The translations under genes were made by a program, and so were the position numbers. From the NCBI GenBank assembly GCA_015075175.1, contig JABTUV010000010.1, positions 1 to 64,000 on the forward strand: a stretch of 64,000 nucleotides of DNA, given 5' to 3'. Origin of the DNA: a bacterium. Its GTDB lineage: Bacteria > Hinthialibacterota > Hinthialibacteria > H5-UNCL2. Positions 26,402-34,402 of the stretch are shown here, one piece after another. The notes beneath the pieces are model-generated. The model made no database searches. It saw nothing but the letters and a program-made list of their open reading frames with translations, and had not been told where the DNA came from. Within the stretch, counting starts at the first letter, position 1. Every line of letters begins with the position of its first letter.

Positions 26402-27279
26402 AAACATGGCCCACACCTACCTGTCCTTTCGACCGCAGGGAGAGATTTCTGGCTGCGCTCGTCTTCGTTGCAACTCTGTTGTGGACTGCATCCGCACCAG
26501 CCCAGTTGTCCACCACCGAGATCGGCATCGACGAGCATCTCGGCGCGACGATACCCCTGGACGCGACTTTCTACGACGAGACCGGCCAGGTCGTGCGGTT
26601 GGGCGATCTCATCGATCGTCCCACCGCCCTGGCGCTTGTTTATTACAGTTGCCCGGGCATCTGCTCCCCGCTCCTGGACGGCGTGGCCGAAGTGATCGGC
26701 CGCTCACAGATGTCTCCCGGCGTGGACTATCGCGTGATCGCCATCAGCTTCGATGTCAACGACACGCCCGCCGCCGCCAGCGAAGAGGAGGAAATCGGGC
26801 GCCGCCTGGACACGCAATTCAACAAGCGCAAGAACTACATGGCGCAGGTGGGACGCGACTTCCCCGAGGCGGGCTGGCGCTTTCTCACCGGCGACCAGGA
26901 GAACATCGACCGCATTACAAGCGCCGTCGGCTTCAAGTACAAGCTGGATCGCGGCCAGTTCGTGCACAGCGCCGCGCTCACGATTCTGTCGCCCGAGGGA
27001 AAGATCACGCGCTACCTCTACGGAGTCACCTATCTGCCCTTCGATCTGGAGATGGCGGTCGTTGAGGCGTCGCAGGGCAAGGTTGGGCCGACCGTCAACA
27101 AACTCCTGCGCTACTGCTTCGCTTATGATCCCGACGGACGCACCTACGCGCTCTCCGTGACACGGATTTCGGGCGTGATGACGCTGTTCTTCGTCGCCTT
27201 CGTGCTGTTTTACGTGCTGGTAGCCGGCCGGCCGGGTCGGCGCGGCGGCTCGCCCGCACCCAAAGAGGAGGCGCGCTGA
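26398..27279 (+). CDS. SCO1/SenC-type copper chaperone
   Basis: 293 residues, thioredoxin-fold SCO protein that delivers copper to the CuA site of oxidase subunit II. The copper ligands are visible: CPGIC in YYSCPGICSPLL and the later His in QFVHSAAL. A signal-like helix (about 15-35) is at the N-terminus, and a membrane helix near the C-terminus (VMTLFFVAFVLFYVLVAG) anchors it. ATG at 26398 overlaps the preceding stop and follows AAGGAAG. Codons 8-17 overlap a TTTCGACCGCAGGGAGA repeat copy. Its position between ACIII and the oxidase genes fits its role. Confidence 0.9.
   Translation: MKTWPTPTCPFDRRERFLAALVFVATLLWTASAPAQLSTTEIGIDEHLGATIPLDATFYDETGQVVRLGDLIDRPTALALVYYSCPGICSPLLDGVAEVIGRSQMSPGVDYRVIAISFDVNDTPAAASEEEEIGRRLDTQFNKRKNYMAQVGRDFPEAGWRFLTGDQENIDRITSAVGFKYKLDRGQFVHSAALTILSPEGKITRYLYGVTYLPFDLEMAVVEASQGKVGPTVNKLLRYCFAYDPDGRTYALSVTRISGVMTLFFVAFVLFYVLVAGRPGRRGGSPAPKEEAR
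26421..26450. repeat. TTTCGACCGCAGGGAGA repeat copy at the 5' end of the SCO gene
   Basis: CTGTCCTTTCGACCGCAGGG followed by AGAGATTTCT matches the inverse orientation of the 16.8-17.2 kb repeat with one or two changes. It encodes PFDRRERF just before the signal helix of the SCO protein. Confidence 0.65.
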
Positions 27280-27310
27280 GTCATGTTAAGGAAGATGGCA
27301 GCGATGAGGC

Positions 27311-27383
27311 GTCCTCTCGATACGCGGCCCGAAGCCACAACTCGCGCTGATCGGTGGTCCTCGGCGGGCCGCTACTCGAGGAC
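27311..27383. repeat. Inverted repeat element CTCGATACG...CTACTCGAGGAC, copy 1
   Basis: GTCCTCTCGATACGCGGCCC is mirrored about 50 bp later by GGGCCGCTACTCGAGGAC. Related copies are at 34101-34170, 34242-34339 and 54941-54985. This one lies between the SCO gene and ctaD. Confidence 0.75.
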
Positions 27384-27427
27384 TCGGTTTTGTCCTTCTC
27401 AAGATTCTGTAGGGGAGCGGTAGAACC

Positions 27428-29083
27428 ATGGCCAGCACGGTCGTCACGCATACTCCCGCGGTTCTCAACTATCTTGAGGAGAAGGGCAGGCACGCCGGCA
27501 TTCTGTCGTGGGTCCTCTCAACCGATCACAAGCGCATCGGGCTGCTCTACATGTACACCATGTTCGCCTTCTTCGGCGTCGGGGTACTCATGGGATTGAT
27601 CCTGCGGCTGGAGCTTCTGACGCCCGGCCCGACGATTCCCGGTTTTACCGCCAACATGTACAACGCGGTCTTCACGCTGCACGGCGTGATCATGATCTTT
27701 CTCTTCGTGATTCCCGGCCTGCCGGCGATCTTCGGCAACTTCTGCATGCCCATCATGATCGGCGCGCGGGACGTGGCGTTCCCGCGACTCAATTTGCTCT
27801 CGTGGTACTGTTTCATCGTAGGCGCGGGGATCGCCGTGCTGGCGCTTTTCACCGGACAGGGCTTTCCCGACACCGGCTGGACCTTTTACGTCCCCTACAG
27901 TTTGCGCACGGGGACCAATGTGACGCTGGGAATGCTGGGGGCCTTCATCATCGGCTGGTCGTCGATTCTGACCGGCCTCAACTTCCTCGTCACCATTCAT
28001 CGCATGAGGGCGCCGGGCATGGGCTGGTTCCAGATGCCGCTCTTCGTCTGGGCGCTCTACGCGACCGCCTGGATTCAGGTCATCGCCACCCCCGTGGTCG
28101 GGATTACGCTGGCGCTGGTGATGCTGGAGCGCGCCATCGACGTGGGCATCTTCAATCCCGCGCTGGGCGGCGATCCCATCCTCTTCCAGCACATGTTCTG
28201 GATTTACTCGCATCCCGCCGTCTACATCATGATCCTGCCGGCGATGGGCGCCATTTCCGAAATCATTCCCACCTTTGCGGGTCGCACCATCTTCGGTTAC
28301 AAGGCGATCGCCCTCTCCAGCCTCTCCATCGCGTCGGTGGGATACCTGGTCTGGGCGCACCACATGTTCACGACTCCGATGAGTCTGGCGGCGCTTTTCG
28401 TCTTCTCGCTGCTTACCTTCTTCGTGGCCATTCCCTCCGGCGTGAAGGTGTTCAACTGGGTCGCCACGCTCTACAAGGGCAGCATCGATCTGCGCTCGCC
28501 GCTGCTTTTTGCGCTCTCCTTCATCTTTCTCTTTTCCATCGGGGGATTGACTGGGCTGGCCAACGGCGCGCTGGGGCCGAACCTGCACATTCACGACACC
28601 TATTTCATCGTGGGCCACTTTCATTACGTGATGTTCGGCGGGACCGGCTTCGGCCTCTTCGCCGCGCTGCATTACTGGTTTCCCAAGATGTACGGGCGCA
28701 TGTACAACGAGCGGCTGGCCTGGTATTACTGGGCGCTCATGTTCGTGGGCTTCAATATGCTCTACTTCTCGATGCTGATTTTGGGCATGGAGGGCAATCC
28801 GCGGCGCTACTATGATTATCTTCCCCGCTTCCAGACCTGGCACGTGGTGAGCACGGTCGGCTCCTGGATTCTCGTAGCCGGTCTTCTGATGATGGCATAC
28901 AACTTCATCCGTTCCGCCCGGCGCGGCGCCCCGGCGCCGGCCAATCCCTGGGGCGGCGTCACGCTCGAATGGACCGTGCCCAGTCCGCCGCCGGTCGAGA
29001 ACTTCCATGAAATCCCGCGTTGGGAGGGCAGCGCCTATCACGGCTTTGAGAAACTGCAAAGGAGAAGGAGCGAAGCTCAATGA
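27428..29083 (+). CDS. ctaD: Cytochrome c oxidase subunit I (caa3-type)
   Basis: 551 residues, twelve membrane helices. Subunit I holds low-spin heme a and the heme a3-CuB oxygen site. Key motifs are present: TLHGVIMIFLFVIP (His ligand of heme a), FWIYSHPAVYIMILPAMG (CuB His and the Tyr of the His-Tyr crosslink), WAHHMFTTPM (paired CuB histidines), and HDTYFIVGHFHYVMFGG (heme a3 and heme a His). The YSHPAVY form marks an A-family type oxidase lacking the usual Glu. It begins a gene order of subunits I, III, IV, II, and overlaps ctaE by four bases. Confidence 0.95.
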   Translation: MASTVVTHTPAVLNYLEEKGRHAGILSWVLSTDHKRIGLLYMYTMFAFFGVGVLMGLILRLELLTPGPTIPGFTANMYNAVFTLHGVIMIFLFVIPGLPAIFGNFCMPIMIGARDVAFPRLNLLSWYCFIVGAGIAVLALFTGQGFPDTGWTFYVPYSLRTGTNVTLGMLGAFIIGWSSILTGLNFLVTIHRMRAPGMGWFQMPLFVWALYATAWIQVIATPVVGITLALVMLERAIDVGIFNPALGGDPILFQHMFWIYSHPAVYIMILPAMGAISEIIPTFAGRTIFGYKAIALSSLSIASVGYLVWAHHMFTTPMSLAALFVFSLLTFFVAIPSGVKVFNWVATLYKGSIDLRSPLLFALSFIFLFSIGGLTGLANGALGPNLHIHDTYFIVGHFHYVMFGGTGFGLFAALHYWFPKMYGRMYNERLAWYYWALMFVGFNMLYFSMLILGMEGNPRRYYDYLPRFQTWHVVSTVGSWILVAGLLMMAYNFIRSARRGAPAPANPWGGVTLEWTVPSPPPVENFHEIPRWEGSAYHGFEKLQRRRSEAQ

Positions 29084-29733
29084 GCACCCTTGTGGGAACC
29101 CATTCTGAAGACCTGCCCGAGCACGCCCACGCGCCCGCGCACGAGCATCGCGACGACACCGCCGCCAAGATCGGCATGTGGCTCTTTCTTTTCACCGAGC
29201 TGATGCTCTTCGGCATTCTCTTTCTCGTCTATGCCGTCTATCGCTCCATTTACAGCGAGGACTTCCACCATGCCGCCCTCGAGCTCAACGTCGCCCTCGG
29301 GTCTTTCAACACCTTCGTACTGCTGACGAGCAGCATGACCATGGCGATGTCCATCGCCGCTCTGCAGAAACGCGACAAGAACCTCTCCATGGTACTGCTG
29401 CTCGCAACCATAGTTCTGGGCGCGCTCTTCATGGTCAACAAGTACTTCGAGTGGGGCGCCAAGATTCATCATGGGCTGTATCCCGCCTCCGAGCACATGC
29501 GCACGCTGCCCCACGGCGAGCAGCTCTTTTACGGGCTGTATTACACCATGACGGGCCTGCACGGCCTGCACGTGCTCGCCGGCATGGGACTGCTTTCGCT
29601 CATGCTCTACTTTGTAGTGAGAGACAAAATCCGGCCCGACCGCCACGTCATGCTGGAAAACTCGGGGCTGTATTGGCACCTGGTGGATTTGATCTGGATA
29701 TTTCTCCTGCCGCTGTTTTACGTGACGACCTGA
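29080..29733 (+). CDS. ctaE: Cytochrome c oxidase subunit III
   Basis: 217 residues with about five to six membrane helices. Subunit III signatures are IGMWLFLFTELMLFGILFLVY near the N-terminus, ALGSFNTFVLLTSSMTMAMS, and YYTMTGLHGLHVLAGMGLL. The N-terminal region is His-rich (HAHAPAHEHRDD). It stabilises the catalytic core. The start overlaps ctaD (ATGA). Confidence 0.94.
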   Translation: MSTLVGTHSEDLPEHAHAPAHEHRDDTAAKIGMWLFLFTELMLFGILFLVYAVYRSIYSEDFHHAALELNVALGSFNTFVLLTSSMTMAMSIAALQKRDKNLSMVLLLATIVLGALFMVNKYFEWGAKIHHGLYPASEHMRTLPHGEQLFYGLYYTMTGLHGLHVLAGMGLLSLMLYFVVRDKIRPDRHVMLENSGLYWHLVDLIWIFLLPLFYVTT

Positions 29734-29783
29734 GGCGGCGGAGGGCAGGCGGGGAAGAGTCAGAGCAAGATTGGGGGAGCCTT

Positions 29784-30128
29784 ATGTACGAATCGGAATC
29801 GCCTGAGCACGCCGCGCACGTCAACTACGGTATGTACGTATTGATCTGGATTGCGCTGCTCATCCTTACCCAGTTCACGGTCACCGCGGCGCAATTGCAT
29901 CTGGGAGCGATGGGCATCATCATCGCCGTGATCGTCACCCCCGTGAAGGCGCTCCTGGTGCTCTACTTCTTCATGCATCTGGGTTACGAACGGCTCATGT
30001 TCAAGGGCATGTTCGCGTTCGCCGTGTCCACGCTGATTATTGCGATTGGATTTACATTTTGGACGTGGTGTTCAGATAGAGGCGGGTGGGGTAGGCATTC
30101 CTGCCTGACGCGGGGAGTATTGAGTTAA
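29784..30128 (+). CDS. ctaF: Cytochrome c oxidase subunit IV (caa3-type)
   Basis: 114 residues, three membrane helices typical of prokaryotic COX IV: GMYVLIWIALLILTQFTVTAA, IIIAVIVTPVKALLVLYFFMHLGYE, and FAVSTLIIAIGFTFWTW. The VKALLVLYFFMHL block is the family signature. ATG at 29784 follows GGGGGAG. The last 19 or so residues (from CSDRGG) are not family-like, and the stop lies at the edge of a repeat tract, so the tail may have been altered by repeat insertion. Confidence 0.88.
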   Translation: MYESESPEHAAHVNYGMYVLIWIALLILTQFTVTAAQLHLGAMGIIIAVIVTPVKALLVLYFFMHLGYERLMFKGMFAFAVSTLIIAIGFTFWTWCSDRGGWGRHSCLTRGVLS

Positions 30129-30273
30129 GATTAAGAGCAAGATTAGAGCAAGATTAAGAGCAAGATTAAGAGCAAGATTAAGAGCAAGATTAAGAGCAAG
30201 GTAAGAGCAAGAGTAAGAGAGAGTAAGAATAAGAGCAAGAGCAAGATTAAGATTAAGATTAAGATTAAGAGTA
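30129..30273. repeat. Hexameric AAGANN token tract 1
   Basis: About 145 bp of AAGATT, AAGAGC and AAGAGT hexamers, mostly alternating AAGATT and AAGAGC in the first half and AAGATT runs at the end. It fills the whole gap between ctaF and ctaC, ending ten bases before the ctaC start. On the other strand it reads as a meaningless Leu/Ile polymer. Confidence 0.9.
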
Positions 30274-30282
30274 AGACGAGAT

Positions 30283-31177
30283 ATGAGTCCCAGTACCGTC
30301 GAGCTGATCGACCGCTCATTCCACTATCTTCGGGACCTCGGTGGTGCTTCTCGGCATCACCGCGGCCATGCTTTTCTTCGTCTGGCGCTACCGCCTGAAG
30401 CGCAACCCGCTCGCCTCCAACATCGAGGGCAATGCCATGATGGAGATCGTTTGGACCGCGCTGCCGACGGCGCTGGTGATGGTGATGTTCTGGTACGGTT
30501 GGGCGGGGTATCAGTCCAGCCGGTCCGTGCCGCCGGACGCCATGCCCGTCAAGGTCACCGCCCGCATGTGGTCCTGGATGTTCGAGTACGCCAACGGCAA
30601 AGTCCACCACGAACTGTTCGTGCCCCTCGACAAACCGGTGAAATTGATCCTGGCCAGCCAGGACGTCAATCACAGTCTCTACATTCCGGCAGTCCGCATC
30701 AAGCAGGACTGCATCCCCGGGCGCGAGAGCTACCTCTGGTTCCGTCCCACCAAGCTGGAAACCTATGACATCCAGTGCGCGGAGTTCTGCGGAACCGAGC
30801 ATTCCAATATGCTTTCCAAGGTGCGCGTCGTATCGGCGTCCGACTTTGAGACCTGGTACAACACCATCGAACCGGTCGACGAGAACTCGGGCGAGCGGCT
30901 GGTGCAAATTTACGGCTGCCTGTCCTGCCATACCACTGATGGCGGCAAGAAAGTCGGACCGAGTTTCAAGGGCATCTACGGCGAGCGGCAGACGGTCCTC
31001 GTGCGGCGGCGCGAGATGAACATCGACGTGGACGACGAGTATCTGCTGGAGTCCATGCGCGAGCCCAACGCCAAGATCGTCAAGGGCTATCCGCCCAATC
31101 AGATGCCCAGCCAGGAGGGCATCCTGTCGGACGAACAGATGACCGCGATCGTGAAGTATATTCAGGAGCTGAAATAG
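30283..31177 (+). CDS. ctaC: Cytochrome c oxidase subunit II with fused cytochrome c, one frameshift near the start
   Basis: About 297 residues. The start MSPSTVELIDRSFHY is in one frame, and the rest (from about 30323, IFGTSVVLLGITAAMLFFVWRYR) is in the next, so one base is missing near 30323. Two N-terminal membrane helices are followed by the CuA domain (MWSWMFEYANGK; VNHSLYIPAVRIKQDCIPGR; CAEFCGTEHSNM with the Cys, Cys, His and Met ligands). A cytochrome c domain with CLSCH near residue 212 follows, which defines a caa3 enzyme. It accepts electrons from ACIII-linked cytochromes. A repeat tract lies directly upstream. Confidence 0.9.
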
Positions 31178-31180
31178 ATC

Positions 31181-32077
31181 ATGGCAGGCGTCGCGACAGT
31201 CGTCGTAGGAGGTTCGCGGAGTCCCCTGGGACTGGCGCTGGAGCTGGCCAAAATCCGCATCACCGCGATGGTCTCCGTGACCACGGCGATGGGCTACGTG
31301 CTCTTCGCGGGAGAAGTGCGACCGCACCTTCCGGCGGTCGTGTGCGGCGTGCTGCTGCTGGCCTGCGGCTCGGCGGCGTTCAACCACTTTCAGGAGCGCG
31401 AGATCGACGCCAAGATGACGCGCACGCGGCGCCGCCCCATCCCCTCGGGCGCGGTACGACCGGCGACGGCGCTCCTCTACGCCGCCGCCCTCATCACCGC
31501 CGGCGCGGGGATACTCGCCGCGTGTGCCACTCCCACCGCGCTGGTCTTGGGGCTTGTCTGTCTCTTCTGGTACAACGGCGTGTATACGCCGCTCAAGCGC
31601 ACGACGCCCTTCGCGGTGGTACCCGGTTCGCTGATCGGCGCGCTGCCGCCCGTCATCGGCTGGGTCGCCGCCGGCGGCTCGGCCCTGGATCCGCGCGCTC
31701 TCGCGCTGGGAGCCTTCTTCTTCATCTGGCAGGTCCCCCACTTCTGGCTGCTGCTCCTGGTTCACGGCCGCGAGTATGAGAAAGCCGGCATGCCCTCGCT
31801 CACCTCGGTCCTCTCGACCGCCCAACTGTCCCGGCTGACGTTCGTCTGGATGGCGACGACCGCGCTCGCCTGCCTGCTTCTGCCGCTGTTCGGGCTGGTG
31901 CAACACGGCTGGGCGCTGGCCGTCCTCGGGCTGGGTTCGTCTTGGCTGGTGCTCGCGTCGGCGCGGCTGTTGTCGGGATCGTTGCGGGCGTCGCTGTTCC
32001 GCGCTGCTTTTTTCGCCATCAACCTCTACGCGCTCCTGGTCATCCTGGTCCTTTCCGTCGAAGGTCTCCTGCAGTGA
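31181..32077 (+). CDS. ctaB: Protoheme IX farnesyltransferase (heme O synthase)
   Basis: 298 residues, UbiA-superfamily membrane prenyltransferase with about eight to nine helices. It adds a farnesyl group to heme B to give heme O on the way to heme A. Motifs seen are the Asp-rich NHFQEREIDAKMTRTRRRPIPSG and YTPLKRTTPFAVVPGSLIGALPP, plus FFFIWQVPHFWLLLL, all typical of CtaB/CyoE. It starts three bases after ctaC and ends the respiratory operon. Heme A synthase (ctaA) is not in the window. Confidence 0.93.
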   Translation: MAGVATVVVGGSRSPLGLALELAKIRITAMVSVTTAMGYVLFAGEVRPHLPAVVCGVLLLACGSAAFNHFQEREIDAKMTRTRRRPIPSGAVRPATALLYAAALITAGAGILAACATPTALVLGLVCLFWYNGVYTPLKRTTPFAVVPGSLIGALPPVIGWVAAGGSALDPRALALGAFFFIWQVPHFWLLLLVHGREYEKAGMPSLTSVLSTAQLSRLTFVWMATTALACLLLPLFGLVQHGWALAVLGLGSSWLVLASARLLSGSLRASLFRAAFFAINLYALLVILVLSVEGLLQ

Positions 32078-32081
32078 CTCT

Positions 32082-32158
32082 GGAGTGCGGCTGCTTGCTG
32101 CCGCCGGCGGGAGCAGGCCCCGTCCCTTGCCCACGCGGCAGCAAGCTGCCGCAGTCCC
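32082..32158. repeat. Inverted repeat with GCGGCAGCAAGCTGCCGC stem
   Basis: GACTCTGGAGTGCGGCTGCTTGCTGCCGC is mirrored by GCGGCAGCAAGCTGCCGCAGTC after about 30 bp, just after ctaB. It could stop transcription of the operon but has no following T run, so it is more likely a dispersed palindromic repeat. Confidence 0.5.
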
Positions 32159-32227
32159 AAAAAGAGAGGCGCACCGTAGCGCGCCTCCCAACGGGTCAGG
32201 TATATGTGCGCGGTGCGCACCTACGGG

Positions 32228-32416
32228 TTAAAACAGCGCGTAAATGAAGGGCGCCAGTTGGCTGCCCGCCGCGGTCACCAGGATCACTCCCAATAAGAGA
32301 AGAAAGACCACGATCGGCCCCAACCACCACTTGATTCCATCAGAACTCGCCGAGAACCGAGCAGTTCGCCGTGCGACTGAGTACGTTTCTTTCCCGCCCG
32401 CGCCATGACGGCCCAC
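32228..32416 (-). CDS. Small DUF5989 membrane protein
   Basis: 62 residues, with one C-terminal membrane helix. The segment KWWLGPIVVFLLLLGVILV followed by SQLAPFIYALF is the hallmark of the DUF5989 family, small membrane proteins often near carbamoyltransferase or exopolysaccharide export genes. The N-terminal half does not look family-like in this frame. An ATG at 32405 in another frame gives MARAGKKRTQSHGELLG, closer to family starts, so one indel near 32350 is likely. It stands alone between ctaB and the DUF2961 gene. Confidence 0.6.
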   Translation of the reverse strand: MGRHGAGGKETYSVARRTARFSASSDGIKWWLGPIVVFLLLLGVILVTAAGSQLAPFIYALF

Positions 32417-32554
32417 CTCGCCTCAAGTTGCTCCTACCCTAGCACAAGCGTCTCCCCTCAAGCGGTCCCTACCCCGCGGGTTTCCTGACACCATCCCCCG
32501 GTCGATATCCTCAACACGACGAACCCTTCTCATTCCACTACCCTTGAGGCGACC

Positions 32555-34048
32555 ATGCAGCGGAAGATCACCCTCGCGCTTCTGGCGGCGTTGCTTGTCA
32601 TCCCGACCGCCGCCCGCAGCGTGCTCGACACCGACCTGTCCAACCTGTGGGAGCTGCGCGACTTTGCCGTGGATCGCATCAGCAGCACCGCCGCGGACGG
32701 CTCCAACCACGACTGGAAGACCATCCCGCCGGGCGAGACGCTGGTCCTGGCCGATCTGCCCGGCCCCGGCATGATCCACCACATCTGGGTCACCATCGCC
32801 AGCGACGATCCCATGCACCTCAAGAACATCGTCCTGCGCATGTATTGGGACGGCGAGACCGTGCCCAGCGTACAGGCGCCCATCGGCGACTTCTTCGGCC
32901 TGGGGCACGGCCAGGTCTACTTCGTCAACTCCGCGCCCATCCAGGTGGGCTCCTTCAAGGGCATGAATTGCTTCTGGCCCATGCCCTACCGGAAGCGCGC
33001 GCTCGTTACCGCCGAAAACCAGGGCTCCGTCGAGTGCCGCAGCTTCTATTATTACGTTGACTATCGCAAGAAGGTGAAGTTGCCCAAGAAGGTCGCCACC
33101 TTCCACGCCTGGTACAACCAGGCTTATCCCGCCGACCGGCAGACGGACTACGTCATCATGGAGGCGGTCGGCAAGGGGCACTACGTGGGCACGAACCTGT
33201 CCGTGCAACTCAACACGCCCGGCTGGTGGGGCGAGGGCGACGACAAGATCTACATCGACGGCTCGCCGGCTCCCAGCATGAAGGGCACGGGCAGCGAGGA
33301 CTACTTCTGCGGCGCGTGGTGCTATCGGGATGCGTTTACGTTCCCCTATTTCGGGGCGCCCCTCTTGAAGGCGGGCGACCTGCACGCGCGCGAGGCGCTG
33401 TGGAACGTCTATCGATACCATATCCTGGATCCCATCACGTTCGAGAAAGACATCAAGGTGCATATCGAAACCGGCGCCTGGCCGGGGACCAACGACCGCC
33501 GGCCCTTCACCAACAACTACTCGTCGGTGGGCTACTGGTATCAGACCGAACCGCACCAGGCGTTCCCGCCGCTGCCCTCCGCGCCGGAGCGCATCGGCAA
33601 GGTGATCGCGTGGGAGACCGATCCCGTCGCGCCCGTCAAAGAGGGGGAGATGATGCCGGTGCGCGCCAAGAGCGCGGAGGGCGTGGAGATCGCCCCGCAG
33701 TCGCTGGGGAACGTGCGCTGGTCGATGAACACGCAGCAGTGGCTCAAGTTCACCGCGCCGGGCCAGTGGGCGGAACTGGAATTCAGGATGGACAAGGCAG
33801 GCCCGCGCAACGTCACTCTCGTCATCACCAACGCGGCGGACTACGGCATCGCCAAGGTCTCCATCAACGGCCGGGTGCTTGAATCGAACGTGGACTGCTA
33901 CCGGCCGGAGGGCATCGCCGCGCGGCGTGTTGCGCTCGGACAGGTGGAACTGCTGGAGGGGGCCAACACGCTGCGCATCGAGGTCGTGGGCAAAAACCCC
34001 GCCTCCAGCGGGTATCTTTTGGGCGTGGACTGCGTGAGGGTCGAGTAG
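32555..34048 (+). CDS. Secreted DUF2961 protein (glycoside hydrolase family 172-like)
   Basis: 497 residues with a short signal peptide (MQRKITLALLAALLVIPTAARS). DUF2961 features are DLPGPGMIHHIWVTI near 65, LRMYWDGE, PIGDFFGLGHG near 110, and the conserved GTGSEDYFCGAWC block near 245 with its Glu/Asp pair, then NVYRYHILDPITFEKDI. Characterised GH172 members act on arabinofuranosyl or fructose dianhydride linkages. The C-terminal 100 residues form a beta-sandwich-like domain. TTGAGG precedes the ATG. It stands alone. Confidence 0.88.
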   Translation: MQRKITLALLAALLVIPTAARSVLDTDLSNLWELRDFAVDRISSTAADGSNHDWKTIPPGETLVLADLPGPGMIHHIWVTIASDDPMHLKNIVLRMYWDGETVPSVQAPIGDFFGLGHGQVYFVNSAPIQVGSFKGMNCFWPMPYRKRALVTAENQGSVECRSFYYYVDYRKKVKLPKKVATFHAWYNQAYPADRQTDYVIMEAVGKGHYVGTNLSVQLNTPGWWGEGDDKIYIDGSPAPSMKGTGSEDYFCGAWCYRDAFTFPYFGAPLLKAGDLHAREALWNVYRYHILDPITFEKDIKVHIETGAWPGTNDRRPFTNNYSSVGYWYQTEPHQAFPPLPSAPERIGKVIAWETDPVAPVKEGEMMPVRAKSAEGVEIAPQSLGNVRWSMNTQQWLKFTAPGQWAELEFRMDKAGPRNVTLVITNAADYGIAKVSINGRVLESNVDCYRPEGIAARRVALGQVELLEGANTLRIEVVGKNPASSGYLLGVDCVRVE

Positions 34049-34100
34049 GGTGAGTCGAGAGCACGGCATGAAGGGCGGCTTGGCGGCGTTGCGCCGCCGC

Positions 34101-34170
34101 GCCTCTCGATACGGCCCCGAAGTTACCCTCGCCTCCCATGAAGGTGCAGCGGCGGGGCCTACTCGAGGAC
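34101..34170. repeat. Inverted repeat element CTCGATACG...CTACTCGAGGAC, copy 2
   Basis: GCCTCTCGATACGGCCCCG is paired with CGGGGCCTACTCGAGGAC about 30 bp later; same family as 27311-27383. Confidence 0.75.
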
Positions 34171-34241
34171 ACGGCTTACATTTTCGCGTTCCGTTCTGAA
34201 AGAAGATGGTCAAGGATAGTTCCAAAAGAAAGAGAATCCGA

Positions 34242-34339
34242 GTCCTCGAGTAGCGGTCCGACGAGCGGCGTGTCTCAATGCAAGTAGTTTCTTGGGGCCG
34301 CGCCTTGTCCCGAGTAGGCCGAAGGCCGTATCGAGGGAT
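34242..34339. repeat. Inverted repeat element, copy 3 (opposite order)
   Basis: GTCCTCGAGTAGCGGTCCG comes first and CGAGTAGGCC...GGCCGTATCGAGGG last, so the element is reversed compared with copy 2, its neighbour. Confidence 0.7.
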
Positions 34340-34402
34340 ATCGCGAAGATGGCATGGATGCGACCGGGCCGCCTGCCGAGCTGCCTCTGATTCTACGGGA
34401 AC

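Larger units (their letters stand above)
34049..34402. other. Intergenic region filled with inverted repeats
   Basis: No gene. Two copies of the CTCGATACG/CTACTCGAGGAC element occupy 34101-34170 and 34242-34339 in opposite order, separated by an AT-rich spacer. Confidence 0.6.

Noticed and set aside
30143-32191. 682-codon minus-strand frame opposite ctaC and ctaB ending in a Leu/Ile polymer
   Set aside because: Antisense to well-recognised oxidase genes; the Leu/Ile part is the hexamer tract read backwards.
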